Below, one piece after another: positions 1-14,032 of a DNA stretch of 64,000 nucleotides. The notes below the pieces were generated by a model, which saw only the letters and a list, made by a program, of their open reading frames with translations, searched no databases and had not been told where the DNA came from. Origin of the DNA: Actinotignum sanguinis (GTDB taxonomy: Bacteria > Actinomycetota > Actinomycetes > Actinomycetales > Actinomycetaceae); NCBI RefSeq assembly GCF_003957255.1, contig NZ_QDIE01000003.1, positions 1 to 64,000 of the forward strand, written 5' to 3'. A program made the position numbers and the translations under genes. Within the stretch, counting starts at the first letter, position 1, and every line of letters begins with the position of its first letter.

Positions 1-169
1 GATGAAAACCGAGATTTATTACGGGAAGAAGTGGGCTACAACTGATGAGTTATGCGAGGCGATAGACGAGTATATGCTCTTTTATAACCAGAAGCGTATT
101 ACCTTGAAGTTCGATGGTTTAACTATCACGGAGCACCGTCAAACGGTTTTAAGCAATAATGTCCAATAA
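1..169 (+). CDS. IS3-family transposase (OrfB), C-terminal fragment cut by window edge
   Basis: About 55 codons are visible, ending at TAA 167-169. They read ...EIYYGKKWATTDEL...EYMLFYNQKRI...LTITEHR. This matches the end of the IS3/IS150 OrfB integrase domain, where an [IF]Y.G..[FW] stretch is followed by a Y(I/M)..YN..R(I/L) motif and a terminal L[ST]P.E(Y/H)R motif. The DDE catalytic residues would lie upstream of the window. No true start is visible, and the ATG at position 2 is internal. Base composition is clearly more AT-rich than the flanking chromosome, as expected for a mobile gene. Confidence 0.75.
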   Translation, partial: MKTEIYYGKKWATTDELCEAIDEYMLFYNQKRITLKFDGLTITEHRQTVLSNNVQ

Positions 170-179
170 ACAGTCCACA
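1..179 (+). mobile_element. Right end of an IS3-family insertion sequence (partial)
   Basis: The window opens inside an insertion sequence. Only the last codons of its transposase and its right terminus are present. Ten bases after the transposase stop the sequence reads CAGTCCACA (171-179), which is TGTGGACTG on the other strand. That fits the TG...CA tips of IS3-type terminal inverted repeats. The left end lies outside the window, so the boundary at 179 is inferred from this pattern alone. No target duplication can be checked. Confidence 0.6.
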
Positions 180-197
180 GCCCCAAATCGTTTTGAT

Positions 198-280
198 GTC
201 GTGGGGTTGCATCCTGTGGGTCCCGCTGTCGTGGGGTTGCATCCTGTGAGGTTCGGTGTTGTGGGGTTGCACTTTGCGAG
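198..280. repeat. 30-bp tandem repeat array, locus A (three units)
   Basis: Three units spaced exactly 30 bp apart start at 198, 228 and 258. Units 1 and 2 share a 22-bp core containing GTGGGGTTGCATCCTGTG, followed by 8 variable bases. Unit 3 is diverged (TGTTGTGGGGTTGCACTTTG). The same core with the same 30-bp spacing recurs at 38781-38840. The array begins 19 bp after the inferred end of the IS element. Its function is unknown. Confidence 0.85.
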
Positions 281-793
281 CCGGCGGCGGTGCCCGCGGC
301 TAGCCATTCGAAGAAAGCTCTCGACTACACTGGCACGGGTGAGCCTGGAAACAGATCCGGGTACTAGGTCGCGTACTAGGCCGGATACGAAGTCCGATCC
401 GAAGCTGGATCCGAAACTTGATCTGAAGCCGGGTGCGAGCCTGAAGAGGATAACGAAGACTAACACGAAGACGAACGTGAAAATGACGCAGGAAACGACG
501 ACGAATCACAGCCCTGAATCACGCCCAAACCAGAGCTCAACGCAGAGCTCAATGCAGAACCCTACGCAGAGCTCGAAAAACAGCTCGAACCCGAGCTCGA
601 GTGCAGCCCTGAGCTGGCTCCGCTCACCCCGGGTGATATCCCTGCCTGGGCCGCACTGGGCGCGGCGGATCCGTCGCTGCTCCATTCGGCCACCGAGCGC
701 GATCTGCGCGATTTCCTCTCCAATCCGGAGGTCGATCCGGCCACCGAAACCCTCGCGCTCTACCGCGGGGAGCACCTCCTTGCCGGCGCTACG
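281..793 (+). other. Degenerate stretch upstream of the GNAT gene
   Basis: No intact gene is seen here. From 518 to 793 the frame of the downstream acetyltransferase stays open and looks coding (LTPGDIPAWAALGAADPSLL), but it contains no ATG, GTG or TTG. Further upstream the same frame encodes a strongly acidic stretch interrupted by stops at 419, 461 and 515. Short GA-rich and GAGCTC-rich repeats (roughly 390-610) make the region low complexity. It reads like the decayed 5' end of a longer gene beside the IS end. Confidence 0.5.
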
Positions 794-1522
794 GTGTCCA
801 TTATGGGCGACGTCGACCAAGATGATGACCTTGATATTTATATCGGTTATGCCTGCCCGGACCTCAAGTACCTCCCGGAGCTTCTCAGCCGGTGCGAGGA
901 ACTTGCCACCGGGCTTGCCGAGCGCTCCGAAATTCGCTATTCCGGACTGTCGGTGCAGGTGGCGCGTGACGATGACGCATCGGAAACGAACGCAGCGCTG
1001 GGGGAGCTCGGCTATCACCCCACCCGTAAGTACGAGGTAATGCGCCGCCCGGCCGCCGAACTTCCCGCCACTCACATAGCCGGAGTTAGCTTCCGCGCCC
1101 CCACGCTTGCCGACGAAGAACCGCTGCGCCTCGCCCATGCCGAAGCTTTCCGTGACCATTACGGGCGTTATGATTACGACGCCGCATCCTGGCACTCCTT
1201 CCTCACCGGGTGGCGCATGCGCCTGGACTGCTCAGTCGTAGCGCACAGCGAAGAAACCGGCGCTGTGGTGGGCTATGCGCTGGCGAATGACTACGGCACG
1301 GAGCTGTATATCGAATACCTCGGATCTTTGCGCGCGGTGCGCGGGCGCGGAGTGGGGGGCCAGCTCGTGGATCGTGTTATTACGAACGCGGCGCGGGCCG
1401 GGTATGCCACCGTCGGATTGGACGTGGATACCCATAGCTCCACCGGAGCCGGACGACTCTACGTTGCGCACGGTTTCGAAGGATACTGCGCTGAAGTGAC
1501 CCTGGAAAAACGCTTGCGTTAG
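794..1522 (+). CDS. GNAT-family N-acetyltransferase, probably 5'-truncated
   Basis: Predicted acetyl-CoA-dependent N-acetyltransferase of 242 aa from GTG 794. It has a degenerate first GNAT-like half (residues 1-95) and a second half with the acetyl-CoA-binding signature RGRGVGGQL near residue 185, then a terminal LYVAHGFEGY strand-helix. The tandem layout recalls mycothiol synthase-type proteins, but the identity is not close enough to name a substrate. The open frame extends upstream to 518 with conserved-looking sequence and no canonical start, so GTG 794 cuts into the first GNAT domain. The gene is either a 5' pseudogene or uses a non-standard start. It stands alone upstream of rpoB. Confidence 0.6.
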   Translation: MSIMGDVDQDDDLDIYIGYACPDLKYLPELLSRCEELATGLAERSEIRYSGLSVQVARDDDASETNAALGELGYHPTRKYEVMRRPAAELPATHIAGVSFRAPTLADEEPLRLAHAEAFRDHYGRYDYDAASWHSFLTGWRMRLDCSVVAHSEETGAVVGYALANDYGTELYIEYLGSLRAVRGRGVGGQLVDRVITNAARAGYATVGLDVDTHSSTGAGRLYVAHGFEGYCAEVTLEKRLR

Positions 1523-1868
1523 CGGAAAGTGACCACGCGGGGCCGCGGCGTCGTCGTGCTGGTGGAGGGGGCGTTGAGCTGCCTCGACGCGCCCGCACTT
1601 GCATGTACGCCATTCTTGTGCGAAAGTACTTTCGGACGATGAAGTTCGGATGAGATACCGGTACCACCGTGCGCTGGTATCCCTATATGTGACCCCTCGC
1701 ATAGGCCGGGGGCCTTGGTTCTTGCCGTTAAAACGTGTAGTGTAGAAACTTGCGTTGACACTCCTATGCCCTTGATCACCTCCGCAGCGCTTTTTGGCGT
1801 GATATCGCGGTTTTCGGTGAGGGTGACTGGATTGTCCTTCTGCCAGATTCGTCAGGGAAGGATCCACT
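1523..1868. other. 346-bp intergenic region upstream of rpoB
   Basis: No gene is seen. It holds one copy of the dispersed GCGGCGTCGTCGT motif (1545-1559), a perfect 14-bp palindrome CGAAAGTACTTTCG (1621-1634), a weak promoter candidate (1715-1743), an isolated TTGACA (1755-1760) without a good -10, and the rpoB ribosome-binding site GGGAAGGA (about 1855-1862). Confidence 0.6.
1715..1743 (+). promoter_or_regulatory. Candidate promoter for rpoBC
   Basis: TTGGTT (1715-1720), 17-bp spacer, TAGTGT (1738-1743). This is the best-spaced pair found between the GNAT gene and rpoB. It would give a leader of roughly 115-120 nt. The match is only moderate. TTGACA at 1755-1760 is a better -35 but has no convincing -10 at 16-18 bp. 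Confidence 0.3.
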
Positions 1869-4800
1869 TTGGCTGCTTCGCGCACATACTCGCTCGCTAC
1901 ATCTAACGGCAAGCCGGTTGTTGACCGCGTATCTTTCGCGAAAATCCATGAACCACTGCAAGTGCCGAATTTGCTCGGCCTCCAGACCGATAGCTTCGGG
2001 TGGCTGATCGGCTCGGATAAATGGGTCGCGGAAAACCCCGGTGCTCAGTCCGGGCTCGAAGAAATCTTCGAAGAAATTTCTCCGATCGAAAACGCCGCGC
2101 AAACCATGGGCCTGGTGCTCTCCGCCCCGCATCTCGAGGAACCGAAGTATTCCATCCTCGAATGCCGCGAACGTGATCTCACCTATTCGGCGCCCCTGTA
2201 CGTCACCGCGGAATTCCAGAACTACGAAACGGGTGAAATCAAGTCGCAGACCACCTTCATTGGTGATTTCCCGCTCATGACGGACCGCGGCACCTTCATC
2301 GTTAACGGTACCGAGCGCGTGGTTGTGTCCCAGCTGGTGCGTTCTCCGGGTGTGTACTTCGAACGCACCGCGGATAAGACCTCCGATAAGGACATTTACA
2401 ACACCAAGGTCATCCCCTCGCGCGGCGCCTGGCTCGAATTCGAAATCGACAAGCGTGACGCGGTGGGCGTGCGTGTGGATCGCAAGCGCAAGCAGTCGGT
2501 CACCGTATTCCTCAAGGCCCTGGGCATGACGGAATCGGAAATTCGCGAAACCTTCTCCGAATTCCCCATCCTCATCGACACCCTGGAAAAGGACACCGTC
2601 CACAACCAGGAAGAAGCCCTCCAGGATCTGTACCGCAAGCTCCGCCCGGGTGAACCGCCCACGGCGGAAGCGGGCCGCACCCTGCTCAATAACTTCTACT
2701 TCAACCCCAAGCGCTATGACACCGCGAAGGTGGGGCGCTACAAGATCAATAAGAAGCTGGGCCTGCCGGAAGATAACACCGCACGCCAGCTCACGCTCAC
2801 GGATATCACCGCCGCGCTGCGCTACCTCCTCGCCCTCCACCAGGGCATGGACCGCATGGGGGAGGATGGCGAATTCCCGACCATCCTCTGCGCTGAAGGC
2901 GCCACCCCGGTGCGCGTGAGCACCGACGATATCGACAACTTCTCCAACCGGCGCGTGCGCGCTGTTGGTGAGCTCATCCAAAACCAGGTGCGCACCGGTT
3001 TGGCGCGCCTGGATCGGATGGTGCGCGAACGCATGACCACTCAGGAAGTGGAAGCGATTACGCCCTCCTCGCTCATCAACATCCGCCCGATCGTCGCCGC
3101 GATTAAGGAGTTCTTCGGAACATCCCAGCTCTCGCAGTTCATGGATCAGAACAACCCGCTTGCGGGCCTGACCCACAAGCGCCGCCTGTCGGCCCTGGGC
3201 CCGGGCGGTCTGTCCCGTGACCGCGCCGGCATGGAAGTGCGCGACGTGCACCCCTCGCACTACGGGCGCATGTGCCCCATCGAAACGCCGGAAGGCCCGA
3301 ACATCGGCCTTATCGGTTCGCTGGCATCCTTCGCGCAGATCAATTCCTTCGGCTTCATCGAAACGCCCTACCGGCGCGTGGTCGATGGTCGGGTCACGAA
3401 TGAGATCGATTATCTCCAGGCCGGCGACGAAGACAACCACAATATCGCCCAGGCCGAAGCACCTATTGATGCGGACGGCCACTTCCTGGAAGAAGAAGCG
3501 CTCGTGCGCGTTCCGGGTGGCGAGCCGGCTCTCGTTCCGGTAGACGAAATTGATTACATGGACGTGTCCGCGCGCCAGATGGTTTCCATCGGTACCGGCA
3601 TGATTCCCTTCCTCGAGCATGACGACGCCAACCGCGCCCTTATGGGTGCGAATATGCAGCGCCAGGCTGTGCCGCTGATCCGCCCGGTTTCCCCGTACGT
3701 GGGTACCGGCTGGGAGATGCGCTGCGCGGTTGACTCCGGTGACGTGACGGTGGCTGCGGCCCCCGGCGTGGTCACCGAAGTGGACGCCGATGCCGTGCAC
3801 GTCGAGCAGGACGACGGGCGCCATGTCATCTACAAGATGTCCAAGTTCGAGCGTTCCAACCCCGGTAACTGCATCAACCAGCGCGTGGTGGTCTCCGCCG
3901 GGGATCGCCTGGAGGCGGGCACTCTTATTGCCGACGGCGCAGCTACCGAAGGTGGCGAACTCGCGCTGGGGCAGAACTTGCTCGTGGCTTTCATGTCCTG
4001 GAATGGCTACAACTACGAAGACGCCATCATCCTCTCCGAGCGCTGCGTGCGCGATGACCTCCTCACCTCGATTCACATCGAGGAACACGAGGTTGATGCG
4101 CGCGATACCAAGCTCGGCCCCGAGGAAATCACTCGCGATATCCCCAACGTGTCCGAGGAAATGCTCTCGCATCTCGATGACCACGGGATCATTCGTATCG
4201 GTGCGGAAGTGCGCGCCGGCGATATTATCGTGGGCAAGATTACCCCCAAGGGTGAAACGGAGCTCACCAGTGAAGAGCGCCTGCTGCGCGCCATCTTCGG
4301 GGAAAAGGCCAAGGAAGTTCGCGATACCTCGCTGCGCGTCCCGCACGGCGAATCCGGCATCGTTATCGATATCCGCCAGTTCGACAAGGAAAATAACGAC
4401 GAACTTCCCTCGGATGTCAACGAAACCGTCCGCGTTTACATTGCCCAGCGCCGCAAGATCACGGTGGGCGATAAGATGGCCGGCCGCCACGGAAATAAGG
4501 GCGTTATCTCCCGCATTCTTCCGGTGGAAGATATGCCCTTCATGGAAGATGGCACCCCGGTTGATATCATCCTCAACCCGCTGGGCGTTCCCGGCCGCAT
4601 GAACCTCGGTCAGGTTTACGAATTGCACCTGGGTTGGGTGGCTTCCCGCGGTTGGGATGCCAGCGCCGCCCGCGAAGCGGGTGAAGAATGGGCCCTGCGC
4701 CTTCCGGAAGATACCGTCAAGGCCGCCCCGGGCACCCGGGTTGCCACTCCGGTATTCGACGGTCTGCAGGCCGATGAGCTGGATGGACTGCTGCAATCCA

Positions 4801-5366
4801 CCCTGCCCGATGCAGAAGGCCACACCCTGGTCAATCGCTTCGGCAAGGCTCGCCTTTTCGATGGGCGTACCGGCGATCCCTTCCCGGATCCGGTCTCGGT
4901 TGGCTACATGTACATGCTCAAGCTGCATCACCTTGTGGATGATAAGATCCACGCCCGTTCCACGGGTCCGTACTCGATGGTGACCCAGCAGCCGCTTGGT
5001 GGTAAGGCACAATTCGGTGGCCAGCGCTTCGGTGAAATGGAAGTGTGGGCCCTGGAAGCTTACGGTGCCGCGCATACCCTGCAGGAAATGCTCACGATCA
5101 AGTCCGACGACACCGTGGGCCGCGTCAAGGTGTACGAAGCCATCGTCAAGGGCGATAACGTCCCCGAAGCTGGTATTCCGGAATCCTTCAAGGTTCTCAT
5201 GCAGGAAATGCGGTCGCTGTGCCTGAACGTGGCAGCTCTTGACGCCTCCGGGCAGGTCATTGACCTCCAGGATGCGGAAGAAGATCGTATGCGCGCTGCG
5301 GCCGGCCCGGAGGAGCCCGTGCTGCAGACCGGTCTGGAGGATCTGTCCACCGGAGCCGACTTCTAA
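1869..5366 (+). CDS. rpoB: DNA-directed RNA polymerase subunit beta
   Basis: Beta subunit of RNA polymerase, 1165 aa, the usual actinobacterial size. With beta' it forms the catalytic cleft. The start is TTG 1869, supported by GGGAAGGA about 7 nt upstream and by the conserved N-terminus ([24 protein letters not shown]). The rifampicin-binding cluster lies near residues 418-450 ([12 protein letters not shown], then [15 protein letters not shown]). The positions that commonly mutate to resistance (Asp, His, Ser) are wild type, so a rifampicin-sensitive enzyme is expected. The conserved [10 protein letters not shown] and [24 protein letters not shown] regions are intact. rpoC follows after 45 bp, the standard rpoBC pair. 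Confidence 0.99.
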   Translation: MAASRTYSLATSNGKPVVDRVSFAKIHEPLQVPNLLGLQTDSFGWLIGSDKWVAENPGAQSGLEEIFEEISPIENAAQTMGLVLSAPHLEEPKYSILECRERDLTYSAPLYVTAEFQNYETGEIKSQTTFIGDFPLMTDRGTFIVNGTERVVVSQLVRSPGVYFERTADKTSDKDIYNTKVIPSRGAWLEFEIDKRDAVGVRVDRKRKQSVTVFLKALGMTESEIRETFSEFPILIDTLEKDTVHNQEEALQDLYRKLRPGEPPTAEAGRTLLNNFYFNPKRYDTAKVGRYKINKKLGLPEDNTARQLTLTDITAALRYLLALHQGMDRMGEDGEFPTILCAEGATPVRVSTDDIDNFSNRRVRAVGELIQNQVRTGLARLDRMVRERMTTQEVEAITPSSLINIRPIVAAIKEFFGTSQLSQFMDQNNPLAGLTHKRRLSALGPGGLSRDRAGMEVRDVHPSHYGRMCPIETPEGPNIGLIGSLASFAQINSFGFIETPYRRVVDGRVTNEIDYLQAGDEDNHNIAQAEAPIDADGHFLEEEALVRVPGGEPALVPVDEIDYMDVSARQMVSIGTGMIPFLEHDDANRALMGANMQRQAVPLIRPVSPYVGTGWEMRCAVDSGDVTVAAAPGVVTEVDADAVHVEQDDGRHVIYKMSKFERSNPGNCINQRVVVSAGDRLEAGTLIADGAATEGGELALGQNLLVAFMSWNGYNYEDAIILSERCVRDDLLTSIHIEEHEVDARDTKLGPEEITRDIPNVSEEMLSHLDDHGIIRIGAEVRAGDIIVGKITPKGETELTSEERLLRAIFGEKAKEVRDTSLRVPHGESGIVIDIRQFDKENNDELPSDVNETVRVYIAQRRKITVGDKMAGRHGNKGVISRILPVEDMPFMEDGTPVDIILNPLGVPGRMNLGQVYELHLGWVASRGWDASAAREAGEEWALRLPEDTVKAAPGTRVATPVFDGLQADELDGLLQSTLPDAEGHTLVNRFGKARLFDGRTGDPFPDPVSVGYMYMLKLHHLVDDKIHARSTGPYSMVTQQPLGGKAQFGGQRFGEMEVWALEAYGAAHTLQEMLTIKSDDTVGRVKVYEAIVKGDNVPEAGIPESFKVLMQEMRSLCLNVAALDASGQVIDLQDAEEDRMRAAAGPEEPVLQTGLEDLSTGADF

Positions 5367-5411
5367 ACTCTCAAATCTTCTTAGTGGCGCACAACATCGG
5401 AAGTAGGAATC

Positions 5412-9299
<3,888 letters not shown>

Positions 9300-9328
9300 A
9301 CAAGTTCCCCGGTAGCGGGGGAGTTCCC

Positions 9329-9359
9329 AGCGGGGCGGCCACGGTGTGGCCGCCCCGCT
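9329..9359 (+). terminator. Hairpin terminator after rpoC
   Basis: Perfect 14-bp inverted repeat (9329-9342 with 9346-9359, AGCGGGGCGGCCAC arm) with a 3-nt loop. There is no U-tract, as is common for actinobacterial terminators. A copy of the dispersed GCGGCGTCGTCGTAC motif overlaps and follows its right arm. Confidence 0.6.
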
Positions 9360-9435
9360 GCGGCGTCGTCGTACAAAGAAGAACCGGGACGGACCCGCAA
9401 CCCGTGTGTTTCCTAACACCTCAGCCCGCGAAGCT

Positions 9436-9465
9436 TTGACGGCTCCTCGTGTTAACCGCTATTCT
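9436..9465 (+). promoter_or_regulatory. Upstream str-operon promoter candidate (P1)
   Basis: TTGACG (9436-9441), 18-bp spacer, TATTCT (9460-9465). It lies between the rpoC hairpin and rpsL and would give a leader of about 115 nt. The match to a housekeeping sigma promoter is good. Confidence 0.5.
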
Positions 9466-9532
9466 TGTTTAGGTTGCCTGTTTGCGGGTCTGTTGTGGCG
9501 GCCTCCGGCCGTCCCGTAATGAGCGGTGTGCG

Positions 9533-9560
9533 TTCGGGCAGATTTGGCAAACGTTATAAT
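9533..9560 (+). promoter_or_regulatory. Proximal str-operon promoter candidate (P2)
   Basis: A consensus TATAAT at 9555-9560 lies 25 bp upstream of rpsL. The -35 is weak (TTCGGG at 9533-9538, 16-bp spacer). It would give a leader of about 20 nt carrying the AGGAG ribosome-binding site at 9576-9580. Confidence 0.45.
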
Positions 9561-9585
9561 ATTCATCTGTCTATCAGGAGAAGTA

Positions 9586-9960
9586 GTGCCTACAATTCAG
9601 CAGCTGGTCCGCGAGGGCCGCGCGAAGAAGAAGCGCGCTCCTAAGCGCCCGGCGCTTAAGGGGAGCCCCCAGCGTCGTGGGGTGTGCACCCGCGTGTTCA
9701 CCACCACCCCCAAGAAACCGAACTCTGCGCTCCGTAAGGTTGCCCGTGTTCGCCTGTCCTCCGGTATCGAAGTGACGGCGTACATTCCCGGTGAAGGTCA
9801 CAACCTGCAGGAACACTCCATCGTGCTCGTTCGCGGCGGTGGCGTGAAGGACCTCCCCGGTGTGCGGTACAAGATTGTCCGCGGCGCCCTTGACACCCAG
9901 GGCGTGAAGAGCCGCAATCAGGCTCGCTCCCGTTACGGCGCCAAGAAGGAGAAGAAGTAA
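9586..9960 (+). CDS. rpsL: 30S ribosomal protein S12 (uS12)
   Basis: Decoding-centre protein of the small subunit, 124 aa. GTG 9586 is chosen over an upstream in-frame start because AGGAG lies 5 nt before it and [12 protein letters not shown] is the universal N-terminus. The lysines altered in streptomycin resistance are wild type ([12 protein letters not shown] near residues 40-50, and the Lys in [12 protein letters not shown] near 88). First gene of the str operon. Its stop overlaps the rpsG start (TAATG), indicating translational coupling. Confidence 0.98.
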   Translation: MPTIQQLVREGRAKKKRAPKRPALKGSPQRRGVCTRVFTTTPKKPNSALRKVARVRLSSGIEVTAYIPGEGHNLQEHSIVLVRGGGVKDLPGVRYKIVRGALDTQGVKSRNQARSRYGAKKEKK

Positions 9961-10430
9961 TGCCTCGTAAGGGTCCGGTTAAGAAGCGTCCGCTGGTCAG
10001 CGATCCGGTTTACAATTCTCAGCTGGTGACTCAGCTGGTCAACCGCGTCCTCGTGGATGGCAAGAAGTCCCTGGCGCAGTCCATCGTCTACGGTGCGATG
10101 GAAGGCGTGGCGGAAAAGTCCGGGCAGGATGCCCTGGCGGTTCTCAAGCGCGCTATGGATAACATTCGTCCGCAGCTGGAAGTGCGTTCCCGCCGTGTTG
10201 GTGGTGCCACCTACCAGGTGCCGGTGGAAGTCAAGGCTGGCCGTTCCACGGCCCTTGGCCTGCGCTGGCTGGTGGAATTCGCGCGCCAGCGTCGCGAAAA
10301 CACCATGACGGAACGTCTCCTCAACGAAATCCTCGATGCCTCCAACGGCCTTGGTGGCGCTGTCAAGCGCCGCGAGGATACCCACCGCATGGCGGAAGCC
10401 AATAAGGCCTTCGCCCACTACCGCTGGTAA
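9960..10430 (+). CDS. rpsG: 30S ribosomal protein S7 (uS7)
   Basis: Small-subunit head assembly protein that binds the 3' major domain of 16S rRNA, 156 aa, full length. The start is ATG 9960, overlapping the rpsL stop by one base. The conserved [20 protein letters not shown] start and the [20 protein letters not shown] end are both present. Second gene of the str operon, with fusA 42 bp downstream. Confidence 0.98.
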   Translation: MPRKGPVKKRPLVSDPVYNSQLVTQLVNRVLVDGKKSLAQSIVYGAMEGVAEKSGQDALAVLKRAMDNIRPQLEVRSRRVGGATYQVPVEVKAGRSTALGLRWLVEFARQRRENTMTERLLNEILDASNGLGGAVKRREDTHRMAEANKAFAHYRW

Positions 10431-10472
10431 TCACCAGGGTTATCTGACCCGCGAGATAGAAGAGAGCGAAAA

Positions 10473-12599
10473 GTGGCACAAGAAGTGCTTACGGACCTTT
10501 CCAAGGTTCGCAATATCGGCATCATGGCTCACATCGATGCCGGCAAGACAACGACCACCGAACGCATCCTGCTCTACACCGGCATTAACCACAAGCTGGG
10601 TGAAACCCATGACGGCGCATCGACGACCGACTGGATGGAACAGGAAAAGGAACGCGGCATTACGATTACGTCCGCCGCGGTCACCGCGTTCTGGAAGGGT
10701 ACGCAGTTCAATATCATCGACACCCCCGGCCACGTTGATTTCACCGTGGAAGTGGAGCGCTCCCTGCGTGTGCTGGACGGCGCCATCGCGGTGTTCGACG
10801 GTAAGGAAGGCGTGGAGCCGCAGTCCGAAACGGTGTGGCGCCAGGCTGATAAGTACCACGTGCCGCGTATTTGCCTCATCAACAAGATGGATAAGTTGGG
10901 GGCCAACTTCGACTTCTCCGTCCAGACCATTCGGGATCGCCTCAGCGCTCACCCGACGGTCATCACGTTCCCGATCGGTGCGGAAAATGACTTCTCCGGT
11001 GTGGTGGACGTTCTCAAGATGAAGGCGATCCGCTTCCCCGAAAAGGACGCGCAGGGTAATGACACCTGGGGCGCCGTGGTGGTGGAAGAGGAGGTCCCGG
11101 CGGAACTCCAGGCCAAAGCAGAAGAACTGCGCATGGCCGCTATGGAAGATGCCGCGGAAGCTTCCGATGAACTCATGGAGAAGTACCTTGAGGACGGCGA
11201 GCTGAGCACCGAGGATATGATCAAGGGTCTGCGTATCCGCACGATCGCCTCGGAAATCTACCCCGTGTACGCCGGTTCGGCCTACAAGAACAAGGGTATC
11301 CAGCCCGCGCTGGACGGCGTGGTGCACTTCCTGCCCGCCCCGATTGACGTTCCCGCTATCAAGGGCTTCAAGCCGGGTCACGAAGAAGACGGTGAAACCG
11401 AAGAACGCCACCCGAGCGAGAACGAACCGTTCTCCGCGCTGGCTTTCAAGATTGCGGTGCACCCCTTCTACGGCAAGCTCACCTACATCCGCGTGTACTC
11501 CGGTAAGGTCTCGGCCGGCACCCAGGTGCTCAATTCGGTCAAGGGCCGCAAGGAGCGCGTGGGCAAGATGTTCCAGATGCACTCCAATAAGGAAAACCCT
11601 GTTGAAGAAGCGCATGCCGGGCATATTTACGCGTTCATTGGGCTGAAGGACACCACCACCGGTGATACCCTCTGCGCCCAGGACGCCCCGATTATTCTTG
11701 AGTCCATGTCCTTCCCGGAGCCCGTTATTCACGTGGCCATTGAGCCGAAGTCGAAGGGCGACCAAGAAAAGCTTTCCGTGGCTATTCAGAAGCTCGCGGA
11801 AGAGGATCCGACCTTCACGGTTCGTCAGGATGAGGAAACCGGCCAGACCGTTATCGGCGGTATGGGCGAACTCCACCTCGACATCCTCGTCGACCGTATG
11901 AAGCGTGAGTTCAAGGTTGATGCGAACGTCGGTGCTCCGATGGTTGCCTACCGCGAGACGATCCGCAAGAAGGTCGATAGCGTCGAATACACCCATAAGA
12001 AGCAGACGGGTGGTTCGGGCCAGTTCGCACGTGTCATCGTGACGTTTGAGCCGCTTGACTCCAACGAAGACGGCGACACCTACGAATTTGTCAACGCCGT
12101 GACCGGTGGTCGCGTTCCGCGTGAATACATCCCGTCTGTCGATCAGGGTATCCAGGAAGCCATGCAAAATGGTGTCCTCGCCGGGTTCCCGGTGGTGGGC
12201 GTCAAGGCCACCCTGGAAGACGGCGCTTATCACGACGTCGACTCCTCGGAGCTGGCGTTCAAGATCGCGGGTAACCAGGTGTTCAAGGAAGGCGCACGTC
12301 GCGCCAACCCGGTGCTCCTGGAACCCATCATGGACGTGGAAGTCCGCACCCCGGAAGAGTACATGGGCGACGTTATCGGCGACCTGAACTCCCGGCGCGG
12401 TATGATCAAGTCCATGGAGGATGCGACGGGCGTCAAGATCGTGCGTGCCAACGTGCCGCTGAGCGAAATGTTCGGCTACGTTGGTGACCTGCGGTCGAAG
12501 ACCCAGGGGCGCGCGGTGTATTCCATGCAGATGGATTCCTACGCCGAAGTCCCGAAGGCCGTTGCGGAACAGATCATCGCGGAATCTCGTGGTGAATAG
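10473..12599 (+). CDS. fusA: Elongation factor G
   Basis: Translocation GTPase, 708 aa. Start GTG 10473. GTP-binding motifs are intact: P-loop [15 protein letters not shown] (about residue 18), DTPGHVDF (about 87), NKMD (about 141). Domains II-V follow at normal length, with the domain IV tip region near [10 protein letters not shown] (residues 510-520). Lies in the str operon between rpsG and tuf. A TACAAT element in the gap after it may give tuf an extra promoter. Confidence 0.98.
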   Translation: MAQEVLTDLSKVRNIGIMAHIDAGKTTTTERILLYTGINHKLGETHDGASTTDWMEQEKERGITITSAAVTAFWKGTQFNIIDTPGHVDFTVEVERSLRVLDGAIAVFDGKEGVEPQSETVWRQADKYHVPRICLINKMDKLGANFDFSVQTIRDRLSAHPTVITFPIGAENDFSGVVDVLKMKAIRFPEKDAQGNDTWGAVVVEEEVPAELQAKAEELRMAAMEDAAEASDELMEKYLEDGELSTEDMIKGLRIRTIASEIYPVYAGSAYKNKGIQPALDGVVHFLPAPIDVPAIKGFKPGHEEDGETEERHPSENEPFSALAFKIAVHPFYGKLTYIRVYSGKVSAGTQVLNSVKGRKERVGKMFQMHSNKENPVEEAHAGHIYAFIGLKDTTTGDTLCAQDAPIILESMSFPEPVIHVAIEPKSKGDQEKLSVAIQKLAEEDPTFTVRQDEETGQTVIGGMGELHLDILVDRMKREFKVDANVGAPMVAYRETIRKKVDSVEYTHKKQTGGSGQFARVIVTFEPLDSNEDGDTYEFVNAVTGGRVPREYIPSVDQGIQEAMQNGVLAGFPVVGVKATLEDGAYHDVDSSELAFKIAGNQVFKEGARRANPVLLEPIMDVEVRTPEEYMGDVIGDLNSRRGMIKSMEDATGVKIVRANVPLSEMFGYVGDLRSKTQGRAVYSMQMDSYAEVPKAVAEQIIAESRGE

Positions 12600-12619
12600 T
12601 CGCCGGTTTCGTTTACAAT
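12592..12619 (+). promoter_or_regulatory. Candidate internal promoter for tuf
   Basis: A good -10, TACAAT (12614-12619), sits in the 104-bp fusA-tuf gap. The -35 candidate (GTGAAT, 12592-12597, 16-bp spacer) overlaps the end of fusA and is weak. Extra transcription of tuf is common because EF-Tu is needed in excess. Confidence 0.35.
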
Positions 12620-12703
12620 AGGTAACTGTTCGGAACAGACCGGATTATGCGCGAGCATCATCCACATAGCTGTAAGTAATTTCTAGAGTCCCAGGAGGGC
12701 CCA

Positions 12704-13894
12704 GTGGCGAAGGCCAAGTACGATAAGTCCAAGCCGCATATGAACATTGGCACCATCGGTCACGTCGATCACGGAAAGACGACCACGACCGCTGCGATCA
12801 CCAAGGTTCTGTCGGATAAGTACCCGGATCTGAACGAGTACACCCCGTTCGATCAGGTTGACAACGCTCCCGAAGAGCGCCAGCGCGGTATTACCATCAA
12901 CGTGTCCCACGTGGAATACCAGACCGAGAAGCGTCACTACGCACACGTTGACGCCCCCGGCCACGCGGACTACATCAAGAACATGATTACCGGTGCGGCC
13001 CAGATGGACGGCGCGATCCTCGTGGTTGCGGCGACCGACGGCCCGATGGCCCAGACCCGTGAGCACGTGCTGCTCGCCCGTCAGGTGGGCGTGCCCCAGA
13101 TCATCGTTGCTCTCAACAAGTCCGATATGGTTGACGACGAAGAGCTGCTCGAACTGGTGGAAATGGAAGTTCGCGAACTTCTCTCCTCCCAGGATTACCC
13201 GGGCGATGACCTCCCGGTCGTGAAGATCTCCGCTCTCAAGGCGCTGGAAGGCGATCCGAAGTGGGTTGCTTCCATCGAAGAGCTCATGGATCAGGTGGAC
13301 AACTACTTCGAGGATCCGGTGCGTGACACCGATAAGCCGTTCCTCATGCCGATTGAGGACGTCTTCACCATTACCGGCCGTGGCACCGTGGTCACCGGTC
13401 GCGTGGAGCGCGGTATCCTCAACCTCAACGAGGAAGTGGAAATTCTCGGTATCCGCGATACCCAGAAGACCACCGTTACCGGTATCGAAATGTTCCACAA
13501 GCAGATGGATTACGCCGAAGCCGGCGAAAACTGCGGTCTGCTGCTCCGCGGCACCAAGCGTGAAGATGTTGAGCGCGGCCAGGTTGTGGCCAAGCCCGGC
13601 ACCATCACCCCGCACACTCAGTTCGAAGCTCAGGTCTACGTGCTGAAGAAGGAAGAAGGCGGCCGTCACAACCCGTTCTTCTCCAACTACCGCCCGCAGT
13701 TCTACTTCCGCACCACGGACGTCACCGGCGTCATCACGCTGCCCGAAGGCACCGAGATGGTCATGCCCGGCGACAACACCGAGATGTCGGTTGAGCTCAT
13801 CCAGCCCATCGCCATGGAAGAAGGCCTCGGCTTCGCTATTCGCGAGGGCGGCCACACCGTTGGTTCAGGGCGCGTCACCAAGATCATCAAGTAA
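12704..13894 (+). CDS. tuf: Elongation factor Tu
   Basis: Aminoacyl-tRNA delivery GTPase, 396 aa. GTG 12704 follows a near-perfect ribosome-binding site (AGGAGGG). The GTPase motifs [23 protein letters not shown] and NKSD are present; the last has Ser where Cys is more usual, which keeps NKxD. Domains 2 and 3 are complete ([12 protein letters not shown] near residue 225). Last gene of the str operon, closed by a rho-independent terminator. Confidence 0.99.
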   Translation: MAKAKYDKSKPHMNIGTIGHVDHGKTTTTAAITKVLSDKYPDLNEYTPFDQVDNAPEERQRGITINVSHVEYQTEKRHYAHVDAPGHADYIKNMITGAAQMDGAILVVAATDGPMAQTREHVLLARQVGVPQIIVALNKSDMVDDEELLELVEMEVRELLSSQDYPGDDLPVVKISALKALEGDPKWVASIEELMDQVDNYFEDPVRDTDKPFLMPIEDVFTITGRGTVVTGRVERGILNLNEEVEILGIRDTQKTTVTGIEMFHKQMDYAEAGENCGLLLRGTKREDVERGQVVAKPGTITPHTQFEAQVYVLKKEEGGRHNPFFSNYRPQFYFRTTDVTGVITLPEGTEMVMPGDNTEMSVELIQPIAMEEGLGFAIREGGHTVGSGRVTKIIK

Positions 13895-13961
13895 CTTGAT
13901 GCATCGACGCGAAGTTACTCGGTCACCGGGTAACTGAGCACAACGTCCGCCGCGAGGCGGG

Positions 13962-13993
13962 AAGGGACCCTAGCATTGCGCTAGGGTCCCTTT
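13962..13993 (+). terminator. Rho-independent terminator after tuf
   Basis: 13-bp perfect stem (AAGGGACCCTAGC 13962-13974 with 13980-13992), 5-nt loop, followed by a T-rich tail (TTTGTATTTG). Confidence 0.85.
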
Positions 13994-14032
13994 GTATTTG
14001 CACGACGCCGCAGAACTTGGCAGAGTGGCGCT

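Noticed and set aside
198-280. CRISPR-like array
   Set aside because: Units are 30 bp with only 8 variable bases between cores, far too short for spacers. No cas genes and only two to three units.
159-1040. A 293-codon plus-strand frame through the 30-bp repeats
   Set aside because: It reads through the repeat array and a Ser/Thr/Lys low-complexity stretch, then runs out of frame with the GNAT gene. No protein-like conservation.
10440-12233. 597-codon minus-strand frame opposite fusA
   Set aside because: Antisense shadow of a highly expressed gene with strong codon bias. The same holds for long frames opposite tuf, rplB, glmM, glmS and guaB.
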